Assembly (NCBI RefSeq): GCF_003002815.1
Contig: NZ_PVTF01000006.1
Coordinates: forward strand, 186,001 to 250,000
From: Umezawaea tangerina
GTDB taxonomy: Bacteria > Actinomycetota > Actinomycetes > Mycobacteriales > Pseudonocardiaceae
Length of the DNA stretch: 64,000 bases
Direction: 5' to 3'
This document shows positions 9,075-17,551 of the stretch, in pieces. Numbering within the stretch: the stretch's first letter is position 1; each line of letters begins with the position of its first letter. A model generated the notes under the pieces. The model saw only the letters and a program-made list of their open reading frames with translations, did not search any database and had not been told where the DNA came from. A program made the position numbers and the translations under genes.

Positions 9075-9153
9075 GACGACCGTTCGGCGTACCGGACCAC
9101 CTGCGGAATGGCGGATTTTCCTGACGTCGATCGGACAGCATCACCACTGCTTC

Positions 9154-9206
9154 TTGTTTCGAGCCGTCGACGGTTGTAAACATGGCGCAACATTTGAAAC
9201 GTTTCA
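9154..9206 (+). promoter_or_regulatory. Promoter with LacI-type operator for the first GH78 gene
   Basis: Candidate -35 TTGTTT (9154-9159), 17-bp spacer and -10 TAAACA (9177-9182), followed 12 bp later by the perfect palindrome TGAAACGTTTCA (9195-9206). It is identical to the operator of the divergent gene 150 bp away. The operator also argues against the upstream ATG at 9182 as start of the rhamnosidase. Confidence 0.68.
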
Positions 9207-9226
9207 CCCATGTGAGGGGAACGCCC

Positions 9227-12200
9227 ATGGACCCGTCGGGAATATCGGAGGGTCGGCGTTCGCGCCGAACCGCGCTGGTCGCCGCAGTGCTCGCCGCCTC
9301 GTCCGCCCTCGTCCCGACGGCGGCCTCCGCCGACCCCCACGGTGGCGCGCTCGCGCCGACCTCCTTGCGCGCCAACGGACAGGCGTCGAACGCCCTCGTC
9401 GGCGGCGCCCCGTTGGCGCTGGCGTGGACGGTGAACGACTCCGGCCGCGCCCAGGCGCAGACCGCGTACGAGATCAGCGTCGACGGCCCGCGCGGCCACT
9501 GGAGCTCCGGCCGCGTGTCCTCGTCGAACTCGGTCGACGTCCGGTACACCGGCCCCGCGCTGGCGAGCGACCGCACCTACCAGTGGACCGTGCGCACCTG
9601 GAACAGCCAGGGCGTGCGCTCCCCGTGGTCGGCGCCCGCGAAGTTCGACACGGGCCTGCTCTCCCCGTCGGACTGGACGGCGTGGTGGGTCCAGGCCGAT
9701 GACGGATCCCTGCTGCGGGACGACTTCGAGCTCACCAAGCCGGTCGCGCGGGCCCGCCTGCACTTCGGCGCGCAGGGCCTCGTCGAGCCGCACCTCAACG
9801 GCGCGCGCGTGGAGCCGAAGCAGGTGCTCGACTCCTCGGTCACCGACTACGCCCAGCGCGTGCTGTACCGCGACCTCGACGTCACGGGCCTGCTCCGGAA
9901 GGGCCGCAACGCCTTGGCGTTCATGGCCGCCAAGGGCCAGTTCGCGGGCAAGCCGACGTTCGTCGCGCAGCTGTCGGTGACCTACCAGGACGGCACGACC
10001 GCGACGTTCGGCACCGACCCGAGCTGGAAGACCCACGCGGGGCCGGTGGTGGGCACCGACTTCTACTACGGCGAGACCTACGACGCCCGCCGGGAGGTCG
10101 CGGGCTGGGACACCGCCGACTTCGACGCGACCGCGTGGTCCGCTGCCCGCAGCGTGGCACCCGCGTCGCACCGGCAGAGCCTGGCGCAGGGCAAGCCGGT
10201 CACCGCGCTCGACACGACCTCCTGCTGCGGCTGGTCCCCCGCCGCCGCGACCGACGGGATCGACGGGTCGACCGACTCCTCGCAGGGCTACCACTCGCTC
10301 ACCGAGCCGACCCCGGACGCCACGAAGTGGGTGCAGGTCGACCTCGGGTCGGCGCAGCGCCTCTCGTCCGTGTCGCTCTTCCCGGCCCGGCCGACCAACG
10401 ACACGGCGGGCGACATCGTCGGCGCCGGGTTCCCGGTGCGCTACCGGGTCCAGGTCGGCGACGACCCGACGTTCGCCACGTCCACCACGGTCGCCGACAA
10501 GACCGGTGCCGACCAGCCCAACCCCGGCACCGCGCCGGTCACCCTGCCCGTCGACGTGACCGGCAGGTACGTCCGGGTCACCGCGACGAAGCTGTTCTGC
10601 ACCGGCACGATCTGCACGTTCCGGCTGGCCGAGCTCGGCGTGCAGGGCGCGAGCCCCGCGGTGGTCTTCAGCGGTCTCACCACCCTGCAGGCCGACTCCA
10701 CCCCGCCGACCCGGATCACCTCCACCACCGCGCCCGTCGCGGAGACCCGGCCCGCGCCGGGGATCCGGGTGTACGACTTCGGCCAGAACCGCGCGGGCCA
10801 GGTCGCGCTGACCGCCGCGCAGCCCGCGGGGACCACCGCGGCGGTGAAGAAGGGCGAGATCCTCGACGCGAACGGCCGCGTCACCACGTCGAACATCAGC
10901 TTCAACTCCGGCGAGCCGCCGAGGCAGAACGACCGCTACACGTTCAGCGGCAACGGGACCGAGACCTACACGCCGCACTTCAACTACGCCGGGTTCCGCT
11001 ACGCCGAGCTGACCGGCGTGCCCGACGACGCCGTCGTGACCGTCGCGGCGCTGGAGCTGCACAACGACGTCCCGACCACCGGGTCGTTCACCACCTCCGA
11101 CGCCGGGATCAACCGGATCCAGGCCGCGGTCGCCCAGACCCAGCTGAACAACCTCGAGTCCATGCCGCTGGACTGCCCCACCAGGGAGAAGCACGGCTGG
11201 CTCGGCGACGCGGGCGACACCGACCAGGAGGCGATGGCCAACTTCGACATGCAGTCCTTCTACGCCAAGTGGTTGGGCGACGTCGTGACGAGCGCGGCAC
11301 CGGACGGCAGCATCCCGTCGGTGGCCCCGGTCAACGGCGACAACGGGTGGCGCCCCGACCCGGCGTGGGGGACGGCGTACCCGCAGATCATCTGGGACTC
11401 CTACGTCCAGTACGGCAACACCGGCGTCATCACCGAGCACTACGACCACGTGAAGGCCTGGGTGGACTACCTCGGCACGATCAGCGACGCCGACCACGTC
11501 GTCGTGAACGCGCCGATGTCCTGGGGCGACGACTGGCTCTCCACGGTGACCACGCCGCACCAGTACTTCCACACCGGCTTCTACTACCTCGACACCCAGC
11601 TGCTCGCGAAGATGGCCGCCGCCACCGGGAAGTCCGCCGACGCCGCCCGCTACTCCGCGCTGGCCAAGCAGATCGCCGAGGGCTTCACCAAGCGGTACTA
11701 CTCCGCCGACACCGGGGTGTTCTCGACCGGGACGCAGCTGGCCTACGCGCTGCCGCTGGTGTTCGACCTGGTCCCGAAGGGACGCGAGCAGGCCACCGTC
11801 GACCGGCTGGTGTCCGACATCGCCGCGCACGGCAACCACGTGACGACCGGGTTCGTCGGCACCACGCTGGTGTTCCAGGCGCTGGGCAGGTACCGGCGCG
11901 ACGACGTCGCGCTCGCCATCGCGCAGCGCAAGGACTACCCGAGCTTCGGCTACATGCTGGACCAGGGGCCGGGCACCATCTGGGAGAAGTGGGACAACTC
12001 CTCCGCGCCGGACGGCACCTCGTCCAAGGACCACATCGGGCTCGGCGGCGCCGTGGGCCAGTGGTTCTACCAGCAGCTGGCCGGGATCCAGCCGGGAACG
12101 CCTGCCTACGGCGAGTTCACCCTCGCGCCGAGCGTGGTCGGCGACCTGACCCACGTGAGCGCGAAGCAGCAGACCGTGCGCGGCACGGTCGTGAGCGAGT

Positions 12201-13165
12201 GGAAGCGCGACGGCAGCACCGTCACCTACCACGCCACGATCCCCGTCGGCGCGAAGGCGACGATCAGGCTGCCCCTGTTGGGAGGCAAGCAGTCCACGGT
12301 CCGCGAGGGCCGGAAGACGATCTTCACCGCGGGCCGTCCCGCCGAACGCGCCACCGGCCTGAGGGTCGGCGCGGCGGACGACCGGACGCTCACCGTGACG
12401 GCGGGCTCGGGCGACTACGCGTTCACGGTCACCGCGCCGCGCAAGCCGTTCACCAGCCTCTCGATCACACCCGGCACCCCGGACGCGATCACCGCGGGCG
12501 GCAGCGGCGCGGTTCCCGTGGTGGTCGAGGGACGGTCCACTTCGGACACCTCGGCCGTGGTGGGCACCAAGCTCCCCGACGGCTGGACCGCCACGTCGAC
12601 CCCGGCGCAGGTCCCGCTCGGTCCGGCCGACACGGCCACGTCGGCGAACGTCCGGGTCACCGTGCCCGCAGGCGCCAAGAGCGGCGTCTACCCCGTGGCG
12701 GTCACCGCGAAGTCGCCCGACGGCACCACGGCGACGACCACCGTGCAGGTGCCCGTGTTCGGCAGCTGGCAGGCGGGCACCACCGCGTCCGGGTCGACCG
12801 AGCACCCGCCGAACACGGTCAACGGCGCGGTCCGCACCTACGTCGCCTCGAACGCCGTCGACCACGACCCGGCGACGTTCTGGAACGACGACACGGACAA
12901 CCAGTACCCGGACGCCCTCACGGTCACCACGCCGTCGACCAGCCTGACCGGGGTCGGCTTCGCCTCGCACCCGGACGGCGTGCCGACCGACTTCACCGTG
13001 CAGACCTGGGACGGGGCGCAGTGGGTGACCCGTGCCCAGGTGGTCGGCAACTCCGCGGTGCGCCGCTGGATCCCGTTCGCCTCACCGGTGACGACGACGC
13101 AGGTGCGCGTCACCGTCACCGGCGCTCAGAACAGCTACACCCGGATCGCCGAGCTCACCCCGTGA
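9227..13165 (+). CDS. Secreted alpha-L-rhamnosidase, GH78, with discoidin-type domains
   Basis: Multidomain exoenzyme of 1312 residues that removes terminal alpha-L-rhamnose from pectic rhamnogalacturonan, glycosides or gums. The start is the ATG at 9227, 6 bp after GAGGGGA. A twin-arginine-like signal (RRSRRTALVAAVLAASS) ends at TAASA, about residue 36. Then come an N-terminal fibronectin-like domain, the Bac_rhamnosid_N sandwich, an inserted F5/8-type-C (discoidin) domain at about 310-470, and the (alpha/alpha)6 catalytic barrel. The GH78 signature LDCPTREKHGWLGD is at 649-661 with the general-acid Glu654; the base is probably Glu920 in WEKW. A beta-sandwich follows, then an NEW3-like domain (about 1080-1170) and a second C-terminal discoidin domain. 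A strong terminator follows the stop. Confidence 0.93.
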   Translation: MDPSGISEGRRSRRTALVAAVLAASSALVPTAASADPHGGALAPTSLRANGQASNALVGGAPLALAWTVNDSGRAQAQTAYEISVDGPRGHWSSGRVSSSNSVDVRYTGPALASDRTYQWTVRTWNSQGVRSPWSAPAKFDTGLLSPSDWTAWWVQADDGSLLRDDFELTKPVARARLHFGAQGLVEPHLNGARVEPKQVLDSSVTDYAQRVLYRDLDVTGLLRKGRNALAFMAAKGQFAGKPTFVAQLSVTYQDGTTATFGTDPSWKTHAGPVVGTDFYYGETYDARREVAGWDTADFDATAWSAARSVAPASHRQSLAQGKPVTALDTTSCCGWSPAAATDGIDGSTDSSQGYHSLTEPTPDATKWVQVDLGSAQRLSSVSLFPARPTNDTAGDIVGAGFPVRYRVQVGDDPTFATSTTVADKTGADQPNPGTAPVTLPVDVTGRYVRVTATKLFCTGTICTFRLAELGVQGASPAVVFSGLTTLQADSTPPTRITSTTAPVAETRPAPGIRVYDFGQNRAGQVALTAAQPAGTTAAVKKGEILDANGRVTTSNISFNSGEPPRQNDRYTFSGNGTETYTPHFNYAGFRYAELTGVPDDAVVTVAALELHNDVPTTGSFTTSDAGINRIQAAVAQTQLNNLESMPLDCPTREKHGWLGDAGDTDQEAMANFDMQSFYAKWLGDVVTSAAPDGSIPSVAPVNGDNGWRPDPAWGTAYPQIIWDSYVQYGNTGVITEHYDHVKAWVDYLGTISDADHVVVNAPMSWGDDWLSTVTTPHQYFHTGFYYLDTQLLAKMAAATGKSADAARYSALAKQIAEGFTKRYYSADTGVFSTGTQLAYALPLVFDLVPKGREQATVDRLVSDIAAHGNHVTTGFVGTTLVFQALGRYRRDDVALAIAQRKDYPSFGYMLDQGPGTIWEKWDNSSAPDGTSSKDHIGLGGAVGQWFYQQLAGIQPGTPAYGEFTLAPSVVGDLTHVSAKQQTVRGTVVSEWKRDGSTVTYHATIPVGAKATIRLPLLGGKQSTVREGRKTIFTAGRPAERATGLRVGAADDRTLTVTAGSGDYAFTVTAPRKPFTSLSITPGTPDAITAGGSGAVPVVVEGRSTSDTSAVVGTKLPDGWTATSTPAQVPLGPADTATSANVRVTVPAGAKSGVYPVAVTAKSPDGTTATTTVQVPVFGSWQAGTTASGSTEHPPNTVNGAVRTYVASNAVDHDPATFWNDDTDNQYPDALTVTTPSTSLTGVGFASHPDGVPTDFTVQTWDGAQWVTRAQVVGNSAVRRWIPFASPVTTTQVRVTVTGAQNSYTRIAELTP

Positions 13166-13168
13166 CCG

Positions 13169-13204
13169 CCGACCGTGACGGGGCACCCGCCCCGTCACGG
13201 TCGG
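13169..13204 (+). terminator. Rho-independent-type hairpin after GH78 gene
   Basis: A perfect 15-bp stem (13169-13183 with 13190-13204) with a 6-nt loop starts 3 bp after the rhamnosidase stop. There is no long T-run, as is usual in GC-rich actinomycetes. Confidence 0.75.
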
Positions 13205-13484
13205 TCGCAGCGGGCCCGCCGGATGCCCCCGGCGCACGTCGGCGGGTGACCGCTCGGCCGGACGCGCGGGACCGAGAGTGCGCCGCCGATCGGTCCGCGC
13301 CGGTCCCCGTCACTCGTCCAGCCGATCCGGTACGCATTCGGCGCAATTCGCGTCATCTGAGGACAATTCACACTTTCCGGTGACTGACCATTGTTTTCCC
13401 GACCCACCGACTACCGTCGGACGTGCCATCCCGAATCTCCACCTTTTCCATTGCGGGAATGACCGAGAGAAAGGCACCGGGTCA

Positions 13485-14018
13485 ATGCGCGCAGAGGCAC
13501 TCGACCGCGTCACCCTCATCTTCTCCCTGTTCGACGTCAACGGCACCGGTCACCTGGAGGCCGACGACTTCGACATCATGGCGGGGAACGTCGTCCGGGC
13601 GGCCCGCGATTCCGACGACAACTCCAAGCACGCGATGGTGACGGCGTTCCGGCGGTACTGGGAGACGCTGGTCGCCGAGCTGGACACCGACCACGACGGC
13701 CGGGTGAGCTTCGACGAGTTCACCGCCTGCGTGCTGTCCCCGGAGCGCTTCGAGGAGACCGTCCGCGACTTCGCCGAGGCGCTCGCGGCCCTGGGCGACC
13801 CGGACGGCGACGGGATGGTCGAACGGCCCCTCTTCCAGGCGTTGATGACGGCGATCGGTTTCGCGCCGGGAAATGTCGACGCCCTTTTCGACGCATTCCG
13901 ACCGTCGCGTTCGGACCGCATCACGGTAACGGCGTGGATCGCGGGCATCAAGGACTACTACCGCCCCGACAAAGCGGGAATCCCCGGTGACCACCTGGTC
14001 GGCAGCACGGCTTCCTGA
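13485..14018 (+). CDS. EF-hand calcium-binding protein (calerythrin/CabB-like)
   Basis: Cytosolic calcium sensor or buffer of 177 residues. The first two loops fit the EF-hand: one starts at Asp17 (DVNGTGHLEADD, ending in Asp28) and one at Asp67 (DTDHDGRVSFDE, canonical with Glu78). A third, DPDGDGMVERPL at 105-116, has the early ligands but lacks the position-12 acid; the fourth (around 139-150, RPSRSDRITVTA) is degenerate. Length and spacing match the four-hand actinobacterial calerythrin family. The upstream 280 bp after the GH78 terminator hold its promoter region; no other gene is there. It lies 29 bp before the dehydrogenase-like gene and may be its leader cistron, but a functional link to that enzyme set is only inferred from position. 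Confidence 0.85.
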   Translation: MRAEALDRVTLIFSLFDVNGTGHLEADDFDIMAGNVVRAARDSDDNSKHAMVTAFRRYWETLVAELDTDHDGRVSFDEFTACVLSPERFEETVRDFAEALAALGDPDGDGMVERPLFQALMTAIGFAPGNVDALFDAFRPSRSDRITVTAWIAGIKDYYRPDKAGIPGDHLVGSTAS

Positions 14019-14047
14019 GCGCGTTCCCCGACCAGGAGAGGAGCAAC

Positions 14048-15121
14048 GTGGAACCGGTCATAGGACTCGCGGTCGGCAGGGGAACCGGCCCGGAGCTGGC
14101 GGCGGTGTTCGAACGCGTCCTGGAAGGCATCGGCCGGTCGTACTCGGTCGGCGTCGAGGTCGTGCGCTCACCCCGGACCTACCACTCCTACCACTCGGCG
14201 AAAGCCGAAGGGGGGACACGGCGGATCCGCGAGCTCAACCGCGACGACGCCGAGCACTACGAGGCGTTCTGCCGGGCGCGCGCCGACCGCGGCACCACCG
14301 CGATCTTCCGCACGGCGATCAACGCCCAGTCTCTGTACCTGGTGCGGCAGCACCTCCAGGCCGTGAAGGTCGACGTCATCGCCACGCCGACGGCGTCGCT
14401 GCTGATGGTCCGCGACGAGGCGCAGGGCTTCTACACCGGCGAGAACAGCCACGCGCCCGGCGTGGTCACCCGCACCGCGGAGTTCAGCAGGGAGATCACC
14501 GACAAGGTCATCTCCTACGCGCTGCGGCGGGCCCGGCGGGAGTGGCCGGACGGCGAGGTCGACCGGATCCTCATGGCCTACAAGTTCCACCTGCTCGACG
14601 GCGCGCTCGACGAGTGGGTCGCCGACGCTTCCGCCCGGCACGGCGTGGAGATCGGGCTGTTCCAGCCGGACACGGTGAACCGCGACCTGGTCGAGCACGG
14701 GCTCGCGCCGCGCACCGTGATCATCGCGGGCAACGAGTGGGCCGACATCATGCACGTGGTGCTGCTCGACCGGTTCTGCTCCGAGCGGCAGGAGAACCGC
14801 TTCACCGAGAACGTCCACCTGCACCCCGACGTGGCCGGGCTGGTCGAGTACCAGACCGTGCACGGCTCCGCGGACGACATCGCGGGCCAGGACGTCGTCA
14901 ACCCGGTCGCGACCGTGCGGGCCGCGGCGACGATCGCCGAGCGGCACGCGGGCTGCGCGGGGGCGATCGGGGCCGTGGAACGGGCCCTGCGGTCCGTCGC
15001 GCGCCGCGGTGTCCTGACCAAGGACCAGGGCGGGCGGTACTCGACCACGGAGGTCGTCTGCGCGCTGCTGGACGTGCTGGAGCCGCACGAGCTCCCGGCG
15101 AGCCTGGTGGCGGGGTCGTGA
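14048..15121 (+). CDS. Isocitrate/isopropylmalate-dehydrogenase-superfamily protein, divergent
   Basis: A 357-residue oxidoreductase-like protein. The N-terminus GLAVGRGTGPEL mirrors the family's GDGIGPE loop. VRDEAQGFYTGE (about 118-129) corresponds to the REN-GG-Y-GE segment. The catalytic-type Lys is at 179 (AYKFHLL), Asp208 (FQPD) lies in the metal-site region, and VHGSADDIAGQDVVNP matches the conserved VHGSAPDIAGKGIANP block. The usual NLFGDILSD is altered to NEWADIMHV (229-237), and the double arginine substrate region is changed, so the substrate is probably not isopropylmalate. It starts with GTG after a GAGAGGAG site and overlaps the next gene by 4 bp (GTGA). Presumably it oxidises a hydroxy-acid in a small pathway with the next two enzymes. 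Confidence 0.75.
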   Translation: MEPVIGLAVGRGTGPELAAVFERVLEGIGRSYSVGVEVVRSPRTYHSYHSAKAEGGTRRIRELNRDDAEHYEAFCRARADRGTTAIFRTAINAQSLYLVRQHLQAVKVDVIATPTASLLMVRDEAQGFYTGENSHAPGVVTRTAEFSREITDKVISYALRRARREWPDGEVDRILMAYKFHLLDGALDEWVADASARHGVEIGLFQPDTVNRDLVEHGLAPRTVIIAGNEWADIMHVVLLDRFCSERQENRFTENVHLHPDVAGLVEYQTVHGSADDIAGQDVVNPVATVRAAATIAERHAGCAGAIGAVERALRSVARRGVLTKDQGGRYSTTEVVCALLDVLEPHELPASLVAGS

Positions 15122-15765
15122 GCGCGCGGGAGGGCACCGCGCTGGTCGTCGTGGACGTGCAGAACGACTTCTGCACCGGCCCGGTCGCCACCTCGCGCTA
15201 CCGCGGCTCCCCGGCGACGCTCGACGCCGTCACGACGAACACCGCCCGCGCGGTCGACGTGGCCAGGAGCCGCGGCACCGAGGTGCTGTTCGTCCGGTAC
15301 CTCGGCGACGTCGAGCACCAGGGCCCGAGCTGGCGGCGCCGCGACCACGTGCTGGGCAAGCGGCCCAAGTGCCGGGAGGGCACGTGGGGTGCGGAGTTCC
15401 ACAAGGTGTCCCCGGCGCCGGACGAGGAGGTGTTCACCAAGCGCGTGTGCTTCGACGCGTTCCTCAGCGAGGGCTTCGAGGAGCACCTCGTCCGCAACGG
15501 CATCGGCCACCTCGTGTTCGCCGGTCTGTACACCGACGTCTGCGTCGACTCGACCGCGCGCACCGCGTTCCAGAAGGGCTTCCACATCACCGTCCTGACC
15601 GACTGCACCACCAGCCTGCACCTGCCGGACGAGGAGATCCTGCGGTTCATGAGCGTCGTCTACGGCGCCCGCACCACCACCCACGACACCCCGGAGACCT
15701 GGTCGCCGGGACGAGGAGAGGAGCCCACGTGGTCAGCACCGGCGTGGAGGACGGCGTCGGCCTGA
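15118..15765 (+). CDS. Isochorismatase-like cysteine hydrolase
   Basis: A 215-residue hydrolase of the isochorismatase/nicotinamidase superfamily. The triad is visible: Asp13 in VVVDVQNDFC, Lys in FTKRVCFDAF and the nucleophile Cys in YTDVCVDSTA. Members hydrolyse N-carbamoyl, amide or vinyl-ether bonds, so a C-N hydrolysis in a small biosynthetic or catabolic path is plausible. The GTG start overlaps the previous stop, and its 3' end overlaps the methyltransferase start by 37 bp. The three enzymes are thus tightly coupled. The last 15 residues, which overlap the next gene, are probably not part of the fold. Confidence 0.88.
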   Translation: MSAREGTALVVVDVQNDFCTGPVATSRYRGSPATLDAVTTNTARAVDVARSRGTEVLFVRYLGDVEHQGPSWRRRDHVLGKRPKCREGTWGAEFHKVSPAPDEEVFTKRVCFDAFLSEGFEEHLVRNGIGHLVFAGLYTDVCVDSTARTAFQKGFHITVLTDCTTSLHLPDEEILRFMSVVYGARTTTHDTPETWSPGRGEEPTWSAPAWRTASA

Positions 15766-16607
15766 CGGCGCTGATGGTCGCCGCCGCCCGAGCCATCGAG
15801 ACCCACCGACCCGACACCCTCGCGACCGACGCGTACGCCGAGCACTTCGTCCGCGCGGCGACGACGTCCGCGGGCTGGCCGCTGCACCCGGACGACGTCC
15901 CCCACGGCGACGCCAACCCCCTCTGGGGCCGCCTCGCCCGCTACTTCGGCCTGCGCACCAGGGTCCTGGACGACCACCTGCTCGACACCACCCGCACCGG
16001 CATCCGCCAGGTCGTCATCCTCGGCGCGGGCCTGGACTCCCGCGCCTACCGCCTCGACTGGCCACCCGGCGTCGCCGTCTACGAGCTCGACCAGCCCGGC
16101 GTCCTCGCGTTCAAGCAGAACGTCCTGGCCGACCTCCAGGCCACCCCGCGCACGACCCGCACCACCATCCCGGTCGACCTCCGCGACAACTGGGCGGCGT
16201 CCCTGCTCGCCACCGACTTCACCCCGGCCCTGCCCACCGCCTGGCTCGCCGAAGGCCTCCTCCTCTACCTCTCCAGCACCGAGGAGACCGACCTCATCAC
16301 CACCGTCGACCACCTCAGCCCACCCGGCAGCACCCTCGCCTACGAGGTCAAACCCGGCCACGAGCTCCCCTCGGTCCGCCTCAACCCCCTCTACGCCTAC
16401 ACCTCGCACCACCTCGGCCTCGACCTGCTCGCCCTCTTCAACCAGGACCACCGCCCCGACTCCACCACCACCCTCACCCAGGCGGGCTGGACCACCACCG
16501 CCCACACCCCCTTCGACTACACCCGCCTCCACGGCCGCGGCCCCACCCCCGAACCCAACGACCCCCTCGCCCGCAACCAGTGGGTGTTCGCGACCAAGGC
16601 GGGGTGA
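15729..16607 (+). CDS. SAM-dependent O-methyltransferase, PPM1/LCM-like family (PF04072)
   Basis: A 292-residue methyltransferase. It has the SAM-binding VVILGAGLDSRAYRL (about 97-111), the acidic YELDQPGV after strand 2, and AEGLLLYLS, all typical of the leucine-carboxyl-methyltransferase-like group often found in secondary metabolism. The GTG at 15729 follows GAGGAG by 5 bp and lies inside the end of the isochorismatase-like gene. Codon use becomes strikingly C-rich (ACC, CCC repeats) compared with the preceding genes, a mild hint of separate origin. It probably O-methylates a carboxyl or hydroxyl group of the product made by the two upstream enzymes. Confidence 0.88.
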   Translation: MVSTGVEDGVGLTALMVAAARAIETHRPDTLATDAYAEHFVRAATTSAGWPLHPDDVPHGDANPLWGRLARYFGLRTRVLDDHLLDTTRTGIRQVVILGAGLDSRAYRLDWPPGVAVYELDQPGVLAFKQNVLADLQATPRTTRTTIPVDLRDNWAASLLATDFTPALPTAWLAEGLLLYLSSTEETDLITTVDHLSPPGSTLAYEVKPGHELPSVRLNPLYAYTSHHLGLDLLALFNQDHRPDSTTTLTQAGWTTTAHTPFDYTRLHGRGPTPEPNDPLARNQWVFATKAG

Positions 16608-16778
16608 GGCCGCACTGGTCCTCGTGGTCGACGCCCTTGCATCGAGCAGATGACCGCTGGGGCAGGCCTGTCCCCAATATCACCGAACGTGTCTTGGGAC
16701 ATAGCCGCTGGTAGTGGCATTTCGGCCTTACGCTGCTGGAGAGGCGACGGGGGCTCGCCGCAGTAGGGGTCGGGTGGT

Positions 16779-17222
16779 ATGAGTTGCACCGAAGAGGATG
16801 ACGACAGGCCGACCGCCCCGGCGGGGACGCGCAACAGCATCGGCGGTGTGGTGAGCGGGAACGTCGTGCAGGCCGCGGTGATCCACGGCGGTGTGCACTT
16901 CGGCGGTCCCGCGCCACCGGTCCGGATCCCCCGGCAGCTGCCGCACGCTCCGGCGCACTTCACCGGGCGGGGCCGCGAGTCCACGGCGTTCGACCGGACC
17001 GTGGCCGAGGCGGTGGGACGGCCCGCGCTGGTGGTCGTGTGCGGGACCGGCGGGGTGGGCACCGGGGACGTCGGCGCCGCGCGTTCGCACCTCCAACGAG
17101 CCGCCGCGCTCTACGCGCGGTCGTCCGGACCGCAGGCCGAGCACGTGCGGGCCCGGCTCGATCGGCTCGACCACAGGTCCGCCAGCTCCCCGAGCGAGCC
17201 CCCGGAGACGACCCAGGAGTAG
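16779..17222 (+). pseudogene. NB-ARC/TPR regulator reduced by an internal in-frame deletion
   Basis: A 147-residue reading frame whose two ends belong to one much larger protein. Residues 17-80 (NSIGGVVSGNVVQAAVIHGGVHF, then PRQLPHAPAHFTGRG) are the usual lead-in to an NB-ARC domain. At VVVCGTGGVG the P-loop begins but the essential GKT is missing. The frame jumps directly to TGDVGAARSHLQRAAALYARSSG, which is the last TPR and C-terminus of such proteins (about 105-140). Most of the NTPase and nearly all TPRs, probably over 1.5 kb, are gone while the frame is kept. It cannot bind nucleotide. Its end overlaps the convergent small gene by 112 bp. Confidence 0.7.
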
Positions 17223-17551
17223 GCCCACACCGACAGCGAGGCCTCCGCCGCGGTGGAGGCGGGCAGGCCGACGACGGCCTCCTCGCCTCCGCGCACCGAG
17301 ACCAGGCACCGGTGGCAGCCCCACGGCGTCACCACGACCGTGGCACCCGGAAACGCCGACAGCACCTCGCGTGCGGCCGTTCGGGCCTGCGCGTGCTCCT
17401 GCCGGTGCGCGCCCCACACGACGTCGGCGAGCTGCACCCACTCCGACCGGGCGAGAGTGGCGTGGGCGAGCACGAGCCGGTCCCGCTCGCCGTCCCACTC
17501 CACCAGCACCACGCCCGGCACCCCGGCGCTCGTCGTCGCGTCGCTCAGCAC
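17111..17551 (-). CDS. Small conserved-looking protein coupled to the GT-B-like gene, unknown function
   Basis: A 146-residue soluble protein. The body reads as a compact alpha/beta unit: VVLVEWDGERDRLVLAHATL, then QLADVVWGAHRQEHAQAR and ATVVVTPWGCHRCLVSV. It contains a CHRC cysteine pair and no recognisable catalytic motif. The GTG start lies just before the stop of the upstream GT-B-like gene, so the two are coupled. The last 37 codons or so run over the 3' end of the NB-ARC remnant on the other strand and look unnatural (LWSSRSSRARTCSACG); the original C-terminus may have been altered when that neighbour was rearranged. I do not recognise a family. Confidence 0.6.
   Translation of the reverse strand: MLSDATTSAGVPGVVLVEWDGERDRLVLAHATLARSEWVQLADVVWGAHRQEHAQARTAAREVLSAFPGATVVVTPWGCHRCLVSVRGGEEAVVGLPASTAAEASLSVWAYSWVVSGGSLGELADLWSSRSSRARTCSACGPDDRA

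Noticed and set aside
9182-9226. Upstream ATG for the first GH78 gene
   Set aside because: It would translate through the operator and lacks a ribosome-binding site; the ATG at 9227 follows GAGGGGA and starts the signal peptide.
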